This document shows, in pieces, positions 22,367 through 33,158 of a stretch of DNA of 64,000 nucleotides (positions within the stretch are counted from its first letter, which is position 1; every line of letters begins with the position of its first letter). This stretch comes from Gnetum montanum (taxonomy: Eukaryota; Streptophyta; Gnetopsida; Gnetales; Gnetaceae). Made by a program: the position numbers and the translations under genes. The DNA lies in assembly GCA_015680685.1 (NCBI GenBank), contig MNCI01010799.1, positions 1 to 64,000 on the forward strand, written 5' to 3'. The notes under the pieces were generated by a model that was given only the letters and a program-made list of their open reading frames with translations, was not told the DNA's origin and searched no databases.

Positions 22367-23620
22367 ATGAGTGACTTTTCTTATGGAATATCTCAACAAA
22401 GAACTCATACTCCTACCCCTAGTCAACCAGCTACTCGTCAATTTATTTTGAGAAAACAACGAGCTTCACTTTTTCCAAGTTTAATTCCTAAGAAGCCTTA
22501 GACTAAGATGGCAGCCCATCAACCCCCGGTTTCCTTGGTAAAAAACCCTTTTAATTTTAATAACTACCATGACATACGAAAATCCCTTAAAAACATAAAC
22601 CTGTTCTTTGATCCTACAACCCCTACGAATAATGCCCGCCAACACATACAATGTTTTGAAACCTTATTAGGGATTCATAACATTGTACATAATAATGTAA
22701 CATGTAGAGTGTTTGTAACAACATTTAGGACCAAAGGAACCAAATGGTTCTTAATGCTTCTTGATGCCTCTATTAACATATGGCAAGAATTCAAAAACAA
22801 GTTTTTACATCAATTTAACAAATTTACTAGCCCTACTATCACATTAAGCAACTTTACCAACCTAAGAAATCTACCTGGGAAAAATGTTAAGGATTATAAC
22901 CTTAGATTCCTTCATCAACTTGCTTATGTGTCAAATGAGATGCGATCACAACCAGATGGTATGCTCAACTTCTATATCTCTACCATTGATCCATTCTTCA
23001 CTTATGTTATCAAATCTGATCCCAACATAACGGAAATACAAGGTGCAATGTCAAAATTTGTAGAATTAGAACAAATAATCCTTATGAACAGCATCCAAAC
23101 CCAATTTGGGATGATGAGTGTTAGTAACCCTGTGTAATCAAACCCATTCCTACCAACTTTTTGAACATCTAATGTTATGCCTCAAGCTATTTCTCCTTTT
23201 TAATCAACTCAACCTTTAAGTAATTACTCACAAGACCCCATGTCCTCTTCATTCTTACCATCCAACACTGGTTTGAATGATGACCAATCAAAAGCCTTGA
23301 TTCAATCCATTATCAACCCAAATGGGATATCAAATTCTGTTGAACCACCAATCTAAACTCAAAATCATATGACCCAAATACTCACTACATTACAAAAACT
23401 ATCCAATGAAGTGGTTGAGCTAAAGAGAAACAATAACAAAAGCCCTATACAACTAGAAAAACCAAATGCATCAATCAACGATGATTATTGTCGTCTTCAT
23501 AATACGAGGCAACATTCTGAAAAGACTTGTCCTCAATTCACGGCATTGTATGGTGACAATAGCCAAGGGAAAAAAATGGAAAAACCCCTATCATGGTCCT
23601 TAATGTACCTCATGAGATAG
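22367..23620 (+). pseudogene. Gypsy-3 gag
   Basis: The likely start is the ATG at 22367; the same frame runs to 23620 with stops at about 22499, 23138, 23162, 23201 and 23354. A shorter ATG at 22508 opens a 209-codon uninterrupted stretch. It contains the capsid pattern W...LL..SI..W..F...F of the retrotransposon gag family (TKWFLMLLDASINIWQEFKN), then LPGKNVKDYNLRFLHQL. A C-terminal His/Cys cluster (YCRLHNTRQHSEKTCPQF) resembles the nucleocapsid-like knuckle of related plant elements. Virus-like particle formation is the family role. Confidence 0.85.
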
Positions 23621-23886
23621 AAAATGAAGAGGTTTCTTCATTAGAATAAGTTATGGTAGGCGACCCTAACCCACACAACACTTGCTACTGCAAAATTAGT
23701 GACATTATGAATGCTACACAACAACAAACTAGGAACAATTCCTATACACCTCCAAACAGAAGAGTTCCTAGTCAAAACAATGGAAACAACCAATACGGGT
23801 CATCCTAAGTAATTGCCCCACAACAACCAAACCCCTCTTCTATACTTAGAAGAGTTCCATTTCAACAAGAAGCCAAAGATGAACAT

Positions 23887-24534
23887 ATGAATTATGATTT
23901 GGTTGAGGACTTAAAAAGAGTTAAAGCCAACATTTCGATGTATGACCTTCTACACTTTAACGAAATGAAAGAAGTGATTCGGGATATGGTTCATAAATCC
24001 GTAGCCCAAAGAGAAAAATCCCCAATTCCTGAAAGGCAAGTTCACTTTGCAGAAAGTCCTAACACATTATCAGTACAAAACGTGGATAATTCCATGTCTA
24101 GCAGAAAGGACCATCCGCCTTTCCTAACCACTTTGATTATTTTAGGAAAGAATGTCCATAACTGTTTAATGGATTCTGGTGCAACTGTTAGTGTTATGCC
24201 TCTTGACGTTTATAACGCTTTAGGAGCACCAATGATACTGCAAACTAAAAGTGTAATTCAACTCGATGGTTCTAACGTACTTGTGGTAGAGTTATTAAAA
24301 GGAGCAAAGGTACAACTTAAGCAATACCCCACATTTACATGTTATACGGATATCCTAATAGTTGACATGAAACCCACATATGGTGTGCTCTTATCTAGGA
24401 CTTTTGGAGCTAAGTTTGGAGGCTTCTTTAGGTCAGATTTCTCAGAATTATTGATCCCTATCAAAGGAAAATATGAATACATGACTATACCCCAAAAACC
24501 CTTCTACACACAAGTAGTAACAACTTTGGATTAA
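23887..24534 (+). pseudogene. Gypsy-3 aspartic protease domain
   Basis: Uninterrupted 215-codon frame, shifted relative to gag. The active-site motif LMDSGATVSVMP is intact, with the catalytic Asp codon at 24172-24174, followed by the protease pattern VDMKPTYGVLLSRTFG. The region before it (23640-23886) is Asn/Gln-rich linker. Unlike most coding segments in the window, this stretch has no stop and keeps its catalytic residues. There is no RT after it. Confidence 0.85.
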
Positions 24535-24546
24535 CAAAATCAATCT

Positions 24547-24990
24547 TTGGAAGATCGAAATGCTAATCTTTATGTTGGGGTTATTGAGGTTGAGTGTAGT
24601 GAACATGTTGAAAATGACTATGTGAGTGGAACTACAAAAAATCCTATCTCTTATGGAGATCCCATCCAATTCTATAAAAGTTCTAGAGAAGGTGAAGAAA
24701 ACTATGGAGACACCTTGCCTTATCAACAACATGATGGATTTTTTCTAAGTGATCCACCATCTTTAGGAGAAGATAAATATATAAATAAGACCTTACCTTA
24801 CCTCTTAAAACATTTGAAGGTGTGCTAAATTTTAACAACACATCCATGGAACATTCTCCTAGAAAAGTTATATCTGATGACCCACCAAAACCTAGACTTA
24901 TCATTGAAAGTTATATTAAAGAAAAAATTTATAGAAAATGATCAAGCAAGATAAGTGTAGGTCTTGATTTTTATAATCATAAGCATTAAC
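24547..24990 (+). pseudogene. Gypsy-3 post-protease linker, decayed
   Basis: The frame of the protease continues past a stop at 24535 with an acidic 93-codon stretch (SEHVENDYVSGTTKNP...SDPPSLGEDKYINKTLPYLL). I recognise no domain. In an autonomous relative RT would begin near here, so this is where coding content was lost. Confidence 0.5.
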
Positions 24991-25265
24991 AAATTGTCAA
25001 GAGATGGTTCGATAAAAAACATTCAGCTAAAAATTTTCAAGTAGGTGATCTAGTCCTTAAGAGAGATAGAGTGTTTGGTCAAACTAGCCCTCAAACTAAG
25101 TTTTCCCCTATGTGGTCAGATCCATTTCAAATTGGAGACATCACTGCCCCAAATGTGTTTAAGATTACTGATTTGCAAGGATATAGGTTGAATAGGAATT
25201 TTAATGCATTTCATTTGAAACATTTCTACTCAGGTACCCCACGTGGGCATCTGGTAGATTCCTAG
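24991..25265 (+). pseudogene. Gypsy-3 integrase C-terminal tail
   Basis: The sequence RWFDKKHSAKNFQVGDLVLKR, then FSPMWSDPFQI and NFNAFHLKHFY, matches the C-terminal integrase tail of plant gypsy elements (F..GDLVL, K..P.W.GPF.I, L..FY). Only this tail remains; the zinc finger and DDE core are absent. The frame is intact from about 25005 to a stop at 25263. Confidence 0.8.
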
Positions 25266-26555
25266 TTGCATATTTTCTTTCCCTTTTCCTTTGCATTTCA
25301 TATGCATATTGTTGCATTTCCATATTTTTCTTGCATTTTCATCATTTCTTTCTTAACATATTGTTTTGATTATTGTAGTCTTCATATGATTTTAATAATC
25401 ATTTTTCATTTAAGTTACTAGATATTGGGTCATCTTAACACCATTGAAAAATAATGTAGGTATAATATAATTTACTGTTACTATAATATTATATTTCAAT
25501 AATGCTATAAAATCCGTTTTATATTTTATAAATACTATAACTCTTTCCAATTGATTCCAAGTTTTCAGTTTATTTGTTATGTTAGATTATGGAGCATTGG
25601 ATTTATAGAAACTTATCATGTTATCATCATGATCATGTGAGTGTAGGATATGCGATGCTGGAGAGTGGCTAGTCATAATTACTAGGTGACCTTGGAAAAT
25701 TCTATCCTCTCCTCTCATAAGCCCAAGCCCTCTGGTATGATAAACCATGGCTATCCTGTGAACAATGGGGTGAAGTGTGTTCATTTCTACTTGAGACTCC
25801 TTAGCCACCTAGAAGACTTGCTATGATGCCACCAATCAAAGGCACATACACGAGGGTTGAACTACACCATGGGCAAAGTTTCCAAAAGGATTATGCTCTT
25901 TGGCAGTGCAGCTAATCAGCCAAACTCGTGTTGGAATTCCTACCTTAAGAATGAAGTACACCATTAGCAAAGTTTCTTTAGAAAAAAAAAAACAAAACAA
26001 AAAAAATGAGGACCATGTTCGTTGGTAGTGTAATAAGTTCTTGAGTGTGATGGGGTCTAGCAGCAATCCTCACCCTAACCTCCATTTCCCCTTTTAAATT
26101 TAAGTTTTTCAAAAAGAAAAAAAAAAGACTCAAGAAAAAATCTGAAAGTTGTGGCTTACTATGATCTAATATGAGCTTTACCTTGTCCTCCTCATTAAGT
26201 TTTGTTGAAGTCTCATGCTTCAAAAAGTCTGCATACTCTTACTATTACCTTGTGACAATATTGAGAGAGATTAACTATATATATATCTATATATATAATT
26301 ACATATATATTATATATATAGATCTTAGTTAAAATAACAATAAATTATATATTTAGATTTTAATGGTTGTTTGGATAGCCTATGTCGGTGTTTCTTTTGA
26401 TTATTTGGTTATTTTGATCATGTTTAGAACATGATAATTCACTTTCAAGTTTGCATTTCTTGTTTCATGTTGTTTTTGTTTCCCCATTTCTTGCATTTTT
26501 ATTTAAAATTTTATGATCCTTACACTTCCATGCAATTTGTAGTTTGGGGGCTAAG
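25266..26555 (+). other. Gypsy-3 3' non-coding spacer
   Basis: AT-rich, with no coding frame supported. It holds an A-rich run near 25980-26007, a second near 26112-26130, and an AT microsatellite at about 26274-26325. It ends in the polypurine tract gtttgggggctaag at 26542-26555 next to the 3' LTR. Confidence 0.7.
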
Positions 26556-27730
26556 TGTTGAGGTCAACCTCACCTATGCTAGGCATGGGGCCATTATCAA
26601 TGCACATGTAGGAAATTATAGTTGCAAAGTAGTTAAAATGCACAAATCAAATTCATAGGAATTTAACAAATGCTATACTGGTTTTATGTAAAAAGCAAAA
26701 TATACACAATAGGTCCTCTACCATACATAAATAAAATAAAATAAAAATTATGAATTTCAATTGCTAAAATGAGCAAGCACTACATCAACACATGATAAAT
26801 AGTGCACCACATGCTTTGCATAGACCTCTAAAAGATGACCTCAATGTAACCTATTAATCATGTTGTTGGTACCAATTGCCCCTTGGAGAGAGAAAGTGAT
26901 ATAAAGCAATTCCATTTAGAAAAGAAAGGAAATAAAATCAAGAGAAAAGATAAGCCACTTGAAAAATACAACAAAATAACATATCTTTAAATTATAAAAC
27001 ATGCTAATGACTACGTAATTTGTGCAAGTCTAATAAATTGATTTTCATTTCTTAAAAAAAAATAATTACATATTTACAAACGTTTGTTAAAACATTTGTA
27101 ATAGTGATGCAGCACGTGGATGGCAAATCACAGTTTAGGGTTAGGGTTTATCCCGCAAGCCGCTATTTACAACGAAGCCTGCCAAAGCCAAAAGTGGCGG
27201 GGCAGAGCCAAAGTTTGCAATAACCAGTTCTGTGGCCAGCAGGGTGGGGCACCGATCAGAGCCTTCACTTGCTCTAGCAGTGCCATCTGGCAGCCTTTCT
27301 CTGTGCCACGTACTCCAACAATTGGCACCAGAAACATTGACAGCGGAAGGGCTTTTCGACAGTCTTCTCTCTTTTGCCGGCAGACAACAAATCACACTGT
27401 CGGACGGGCAGCAAATCTCACTCTCTCTCTTGCAGGTCGGATGAGCAGCAAATCTCTCTCTCCCTCATGGAGGCCCAAGGTGGGCTTCTCATCAACCATA
27501 GTGACGGACGGTATTTTTCTCTGCCCTCTCCAAGTGCACAAGCAGCCCCCGGTGACAGACAACTTTTACAGTTTTCAATATTATTATTTGCATTTTATTT
27601 TGAATTATTTATTATACTCTTTTAAATTGCACGAATTATTTAACTTTTCAATATTCTTATTAAATTTAAATATTTTAATATTTTGTTTAAAATACTATTC
27701 CTCAGACAAGTTTGTTTTCACAGGTGCGCA
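26556..27730 (+). repeat. Gypsy-3 3' LTR
   Basis: 1175 bp. Relative to the 5' LTR it has a private block at about 27205-27400, lacks about 350 bases corresponding to 21275-21620, and lacks the segment matching 21830-21905. It ends at ggtgcgca before segment X resumes with tgttcagagac. Such block differences are unusual between LTRs of one element and suggest recombination with another family member. Confidence 0.8.
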
Positions 27731-28205
27731 TGTTCAGAGACCGAATGAACAACTTGTTTTTGGTTAGGGAGAAAGCAGCCAGCAACCCTGTTACAGACGG
27801 TAGACAGAACCTGTGCACGCATACTTTGTGGCTGACAAGTCGCTTCTGCCTCTGCTTGTCATGGGAGCTTCAGCTTTGCAGAACTCAAGCAGATGCAATC
27901 ACAAGAAAAAGAAAAAAAGGGCTAAAACAGTTGAAAGATTATGGTGTGACTTATGGATACGAGACAGGTAGTTATATATACAGAGAGCCAGGACTTTGTG
28001 TCCAGCAAAACGCGGACACCTGCGGGCCGTGCTGTCCGTACTCGGTATTGAAGGCCTACAAAACCGAACATTCGCTAATGCGCTGACGTACCATGTCTAC
28101 ATATATGCCATCCCACGAAGATGTAATAATGCTGCTCATTTTCGGAATTCCATGATCTCGTCAGTGGAATCAAACCAGCTAGCCAAAACTTTTAATACTG
28201 AAGTA
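27731..28205 (+). repeat. Segment X, part 2 (duplicate of 44327-44750)
   Basis: Shares ttcagagac.gaatga.caacttg, gctgacaagtcgcttctgcctctgcttg, atggtgtga.ttat and gctaatgcgctgacgtaccatg with segment Y. X has an extra GC-rich insert of about 60 bases near 28000-28065. Frames here (for example 27712-28086) partly continue in Y, but with shifts; I do not regard them as a gene. Confidence 0.85.
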
Positions 28206-28815
28206 TAACCTCATAGTTATGATGTGTGCACTAAATGATCTTACATGTGAATGATTCAGGAACGCAGTGATCAAAATTAAAATTGAAAACAAATTTTCAT
28301 GTTCTTAAATTTTAGCTTACGACACTCTAAGATCCGTGATTTTCAGATTTAGTTTAACCACGGAGTTTATTAAATAGATACAAACTACCTTTTTATGCAT
28401 GTTTAAGAAAAAACCCAAGACATTTTTTGTGCGGTACTTCATAAAAGGGAAAGATAAGAAACCAAAATTTTCCTATTTGAATATTTTGCACCTTTATCAA
28501 AATTTGTTTTAAGGCAAGGCAAAGGTGGTACAAGATAGAAAGGACAATGATTAGCTTTTCATTTCCTTTGAGGACACTATGCAGCGGGACTGCACTGCAG
28601 GAAGAAATGTTTACTTAAGGAGGACCTTGAGTATGGCAAACAGAAAAATCTAAACTATGTTCTCCAAATTGGTTTAGATAAAGAATGGTGCATTAACGAA
28701 GCTATCTTGCCTCTGAAAAAGAAAGATAGTTTGATTTTAAAAACTACTAGCTGATTATACTCAGCATTATTTTTTAGGAAATATTCTTAACATGAAGATT
28801 GGTAGACATAGAATA
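28206..28815. other. Unassigned interval inside segment X
   Basis: No frame with motifs. In segment Y the equivalent place holds the RT-encoding part of LINE-2 (44745-45800), which is missing or unrecognisably decayed here. Confidence 0.4.
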
Positions 28816-29960
28816 AAACAATTGAGGAGGCATTAGAGGAGGCATGAACAAAAAAGAAACTTATTTAACTACTCCAATATCCTATCACATATAATGTCAA
28901 ATTAGTTGAGTAAGATTGAGCTCTCATTATTTTAGAATTGAAATAGGTAGATGAGTTTAGATTTTAAGAGAAGAAAGAACCTATCATTTATATAATCAAG
29001 GAGCAATTGAAGATGAGCATCATATCATTTTGGAATATTCTATTTTAAAGCAAAGTTACCCCAAATGTTATATTATAGCTAATAATTTAAGTGAGCTTTT
29101 AGAAATAGTACAAAAGAAACTTGGTAACTTTATTGATGAAGTGTTTGATATACATACTATGTATATTTCTTTTGTCCAATAGATCCTAAGGGGTTTTGGA
29201 CAATAAAAAAACATTCATTTTCAATTTTAATAAAAACTGAAATTGCATGATAATGTATACAAAATTTAAAATTTAAATAGGGTTTTTAAAAATATTTAGA
29301 AAAATTAAATACTAAATATAAAATATTTATTTAAATGTGAAGATGTGAGTGATAATAAAGTTGAAGATGCAAACTACTTAATGTTATTCTATGAATTTGA
29401 TTTATTACCTTTAGAAGCAAAAGTATTGCTTTTTGTTAATTCATTACATGCACTTATAGCTTGCATATCTCAAGGCAAGATACATTCTTTAGAGCAATTC
29501 TTGAAGATTCACAAGACACTAGTTAGTATTCAGGGAGTAGCAAAATCCTAAGCATATTTAGATGCTAGTCAAACATAAGGTTTTACTATAGTTCTAGTCA
29601 ACTCCTAATTACTACAGAACGCAAAAGTCAGCAACATATGCTTATTATTTTGAATGATTTCTGCCAGCTATCAAAATGTTTGAATGATGATTAATAGCTT
29701 TTATTTTTTTAAGAAGGAATTGTTATATGGTAATCATAATTTTTAACATTGCTTTACAGTTACTCATATTTAAAAAGTTTATAAACCTATAAAGCAACAT
29801 CTTGTTACATCAAATTGTTTACGGGATATGCTCTTTGCTGCCATAGAAATCTTGCATATCCAGGTTGTTTTCAAGAATTGAGTCATCGTTGGAGGCAATT
29901 TCAGTCCAACAATGTTAAAATCCTTTGCTACTTCTGTTATACATCACATACCGTCGCCTC
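28816..29960 (+). pseudogene. Segment X, part 3: LINE-2 3' remnant
   Basis: Colinear with 45825-46975: aggcatgaac, cctatcat.tataatgtcaaatta, gaattgaaatag.tagatg and gaagtgtttgata. Translation around 28970-29040 gives a REER-like stretch, then LCNQGAIEDEHHI, the Cys/His motif at the end of many plant LINE ORF2 proteins. The 68-codon frame 29345-29551 (LLPLEAKVLLFVNSLHALIACISQG) is matched by a broken version at about 46320-46480; function unknown. Confidence 0.6.
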
Positions 29961-29984
29961 TCCCCCGCTTTAGGACGTATGCAA

Positions 29985-30340
29985 AATTAAATAACGGTAG
30001 CTATCGTCGTTTTAGCATGGTAATGAAGCAAGAAACAGACAAAAGAAATTATGTTTGAGAGCTTTGAAATTTCAAAACCCGTAGCAAGATGACGTTTGTA
30101 GCGACAATCGATTTTACTATTTACGTTTACCGCAAAACTTTTAGATACATTTGTTCCACTTTAACACTCACTCCTGTCGTTTATCAGGATGGCCTTTTCG
30201 ACGGAATTTCGTTAGCTGAAAATTTTCCAAACACAATCTGGAATTTGCAACATCGCTGGCATTTTCCGGATTCGTTACTTCGCTTTTTCTTCAACTCAAA
30301 TCTCTGTGAACTGGTGAAAAAGGAATCTGAATAGATTGAA
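29985..30340 (+). repeat. Segment X, part 4 (duplicate of 47395-47770)
   Basis: Shares aagcaagaaacaga, gagctttgaaatttca, catttgttccacttta and ttttccaaacacaatctg with segment Y. Part Y carries extra short tandem duplications (47315-47556). Confidence 0.75.
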
Positions 30341-30660
30341 GGATAGAATGAAAAATCGGATCCAATCTATAAATTGGCAGCGTTTTTATAAGTCGGATTG
30401 CAAAAATCTGAATAAATTGACGTAGGAATCAGATTAAAATCTTTAATATTAGCAAAATAGAGTAGTTATATTCAGACATGTTATTAGCTGCATTTTCCAA
30501 TTTTTTCATCTCAGAGCTCAATTAAAGTAGAATATCAAATATAGAAATTTTAGTTTAACTTACAAAATCAATAAAAATATATTAATATTTATTACATTAA
30601 ATGTATGTGATTTTGAATGGGCTTCAATGTTGCATTACAATATATGGCACAACTGGCGAT
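30310..30660 (-). repeat. Short interspersed repeat SR, copy 2 (inverted)
   Basis: The minus strand reads aacattgaagcccattcaaaa, aaactaaaatttctatattt and gattttaatctgatt, in the same order as 19185-19600. In Y the SR copy lies before the part-4 block in direct orientation, so X and Y differ in arrangement here. Confidence 0.65.
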
Positions 30661-30759
30661 TAATGACATGACCATGACTGATTTCTCAAACTATGCCTTG
30701 AAGTATCTTTAAAAACATTCATTATACTACAAAAGATATATTTGAAAAGTATGTTAATG

Positions 30760-30772
30760 GTTTCTAATATAA
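30760..30772. repeat. LINE-a target-site duplication, 3' side
   Basis: gtttctaatataa, identical over 13 bp to 43667-43679 at the opposite end of LINE-a. Confidence 0.8.
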
Positions 30773-32021
30773 CTTTTTCTTTTTAGAAAAAAATTGAGCA
30801 AATTTTTTATTCCCAAAAAGAAGGCTATACACCAGTATCGCGTAGGCTAGAGCTGCTAACCCCATACTGACAGCGGCCCCAAACCCCAGGGCCCCCACAA
30901 ATCTCTACTACCGTAGGGCATCCCCATTAGCGGGTGATATGTTCCATCCCCAATCCCTTAAACAGTAGTTCGGGCCAAGCCGGGCATGTCCCAATTGTCC
31001 CCCCTGCCCCCACATTAGGGGCTTTTGGGGTGTTCGTGGTTAGAGCCCCAACTCTCCTCGGGGGTTTGAAGGCCCAAGAACTGCTCGCCCGGGCCAGCAG
31101 CCATGCAATATCAATTATTTTCAATTATTTGGGCAATACCTATCATGTGGTCTCTAATAATGTTCTCGATCCATTGTAGCGTCTGGCTGTACGATTGCGG
31201 GGGCAGGGTCGGTTACTCAAGGACTGATCCCTCAGCAGCACACGGTGGCTCCCTGGCACAAGATGGCTGCCCTGCCATGTATTCTCTGGGCCCGACGTCT
31301 ACAATCGACAAATCCCTCCGTAGGGCCTGGGCCAGGTCACCCCGCTCACAATCTTCATCCGTAGAGTCCTAGGGGGGTCGTTGCCACAGTCCCAGCCGAG
31401 ATCGTGGCATCCCTCGCTGGAAGACCATGTTACCCCCTTTGTTGTTGATACACCTGCGTAGGTTGAGGCGGTAGTCAAAGCAGCGGGATTAGAGTGCCAT
31501 ACCACCAAAGGGCACGTATTAGCCCCAGGTGCCGGCCAGGGCATCGCCGTTGTAGAGACTCCTAGAGGAAGTGGGGGAGGTTAACCAGAGTCTTAACGCA
31601 CATGCGCTTGAGAAACATGAAGTGCACCCTGTTGAGTTTGGGATGTGATCCTGACTGAACAAAGTAACTCTCCACCAGCATTGTTGTGGCGCACCAAGCA
31701 GGTGGGAGGGCTGTCCCCCAGATGTGGCCATTGGGCATTCAAGGGATGAAACCCTGGAAGAAATTGGTAGCATCGGCCTGGGATAGTGCCACCGGGGGAA
31801 TCCGGTCCCCCGTTGTGGGGGCACCAATCACCATAGCCAAGGCATCCACAATCACCTAGATTTGGCATCCACAGAACACCGTGACCTCCCAGTTCCAGTT
31901 TGCGTAGAACAGTTGGAGGTCTAGCTCTGCGTCTGCTACGATGCGTTGCAGCACTATGGTCCACTCCATCCACATAACCAGCTACCAGAGAGCAGGTTGG
32001 TTTTGGATGCCAGTAGTAGGA
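30773..32021 (-). pseudogene. LINE-a 3' coding block and 3' end
   Basis: This piece lies 3' of the gypsy-2 insertion in LINE sense. It encodes the same region as LINE-b 53530-54500: VFHGHQIWV-like, then PHFLWESLQ-like sequence, about 330 codons beyond the RT zinc finger. The block GYIRG...TW...AMLVESYFFQSGSH in LINE-b has its counterpart here with shifts. It ends gggaataaaaaatttgctc and a T-rich then A-rich terminus at 30773-30815. Function unknown; see findings. Confidence 0.75.
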
Positions 32022-32044
32022 TGATGAGACGCGATTCGCATGAG

Positions 32045-32140
32045 CCGCGATATCGCGGCCTCCACCATATTGCATCCCCTGCGATATCGCGTACGCAATA
32101 TCGCATCATCCCCTGCGATGTCGCATATGTGATATCGCGG
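32045..32140. promoter_or_regulatory. Palindrome cluster in gypsy-2 5' LTR U3
   Basis: Five copies of a GCGATATCGC-type dyad within 96 bases: CCGCGATATCGCGG at 32045-32058 (perfect 14-bp palindrome), then 32081-32090, 32095-32104, 32115-32124 and 32129-32140 with one or two mismatches. They lie just upstream of the TATA box, the enhancer position of an LTR. Binding of a dimeric factor is inference. Confidence 0.8.
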
Positions 32141-32154
32141 TCTACTGCCAAATC

Positions 32155-32162
32155 TATAAATA
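32155..32162 (+). promoter_or_regulatory. TATA box of gypsy-2 5' LTR
   Basis: TATAAATA, conserved at 38315-38322 in the 3' LTR and on the minus strand at 14312-14319 in gypsy-1. Confidence 0.7.
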
Positions 32163-33019
32163 AGAGGCGACACTCTCCTTATTCCTAATCCTAGGCTTAA
32201 AGTAGAGAAACTCTGGCAGATTGATCACTCCAGAGATAGAATATTTTCCATGTGCCCACAGTAGGAGTCCCCAAGTGAACGGATCTTTATTCGAGCAGCT
32301 TTGTACCTAAATGCAAGTTGTGTATGGCAATAAAGACGAGCTTTGTGGATAAACCTTGCAATGCATGGAATAAGATTTATTACCTATTATTTCCTACCTG
32401 TTATTTATTACCTGCAGTAGCGCAACATGAGTAAGACTTAATTACGAGCATTGACGAATGTGTATGGCTAATCAAGGAATCGGCTGCTCATCGCGATTAG
32501 TTTTTCTCACCCTTAACTCCAAGAATGTGGAATGAGTACAACTTGATTATGAGCATTTACGAATGTATATGGCTAGTTAAGGAATCGGCTGCTCATTATG
32601 CTTAGGCTAGTTAAGTGCCTCAATACGATCACTTCGAGCACGTGCGTTACGTGTGGTGATCCAAGTAACGATTAGTGTTTGGTAGCCACAGTTGCATAGT
32701 TCAGGGTGTGTCTAGTAAGTGGGAACGGATGCTGATGCTAGTTAATTTAGACTTAGTCCTTAGTTAGAGCTAGTTAGCTTTCTCAACCCTTCACTCAATA
32801 GCATAAGAGAAAAACATTTAAAAACTATAAAAATCATATACCTCGGACTTACTTAACCATACAACGTGACAACTACAAGTAAGTCTGGGAAGATAATGAA
32901 TGCTTAACCTCAAGTGTTCCATGGGGCGTATAGGCATTTAGTCTGCGGAGTTCGACCAGATCGCACGTGCTATGCTCGTTTCGTATGGTTGAGTGTAGGG
33001 GTACCTCGCCACTCATGAT

Positions 33020-33037
33020 TGGTGCCATTGCTAGGGA
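33020..33037 (+). promoter_or_regulatory. Gypsy-2 primer-binding site
   Basis: TGGTGCCATTGCTAGGGA, one base after the 5' LTR, matches 14 of 18 positions of the Athila-type TGGCGCCGTTGCCGGGGA. Confidence 0.8.
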
Positions 33038-33158
33038 CTCGGTGTTTGTGCACCAAATAGAACATAAGGGATATCACTCACATCATTGTGAGCCTTAACG
33101 AACCTTTAGGTTAATCAAGATAAAAATTACATAACGGTGAATTAGCACACCGATAAAA

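Larger units (their letters stand above)
20528..27730 (+). mobile_element. Gypsy-3: non-autonomous Ty3/gypsy element with gag and protease but no RT core
   Basis: 7.2 kb on the plus strand. LTR starts are at 20528 (TGTTGAGGCC) and 26556 (TGTTGAGGTC). The internal region encodes Gag, an aspartic protease and only the C-terminal tail of integrase; RT, RNase H and the integrase core are missing. A polypurine tract (gtttgggggctaag) precedes the 3' LTR. The match to segment Y is interrupted precisely by this element. The target duplication is imperfect (gtttc before, tgttc after). It is unrelated in gag and LTR to gypsy-1 and gypsy-2. Confidence 0.85.
32022..33018 (+). repeat. Gypsy-2 5' LTR
   Basis: 997 bp. 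U3 carries a palindrome cluster (32045-32140) followed by TATAAATA (32155-32162). The R/U5 part contains a 105-bp tandem duplication: atgagta.gac/aac at 32427 and 32532, each followed by gagcatt.acgaatgt.tatggcta. It ends ACTCATGA where the sister LTR has ACTCATCA. Confidence 0.92.

Noticed and set aside
27120-27767. 215-codon frame across the gypsy-3 3' LTR as a gene
   Set aside because: It lies in LTR sequence, crosses the LTR end, has no domain, and the homologous 5' LTR does not keep it.
31593-32075. 160-codon minus-strand frame as a separate gene
   Set aside because: It is the 3' block of LINE-a read into the gypsy-2 LTR; the first part is LTR sequence and LINE-b shows the true continuation.
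32040-32145. CRISPR-like array of short palindromes
   Set aside because: Spacing is irregular, units are dyads without spacers, and the context is a plant LTR promoter.
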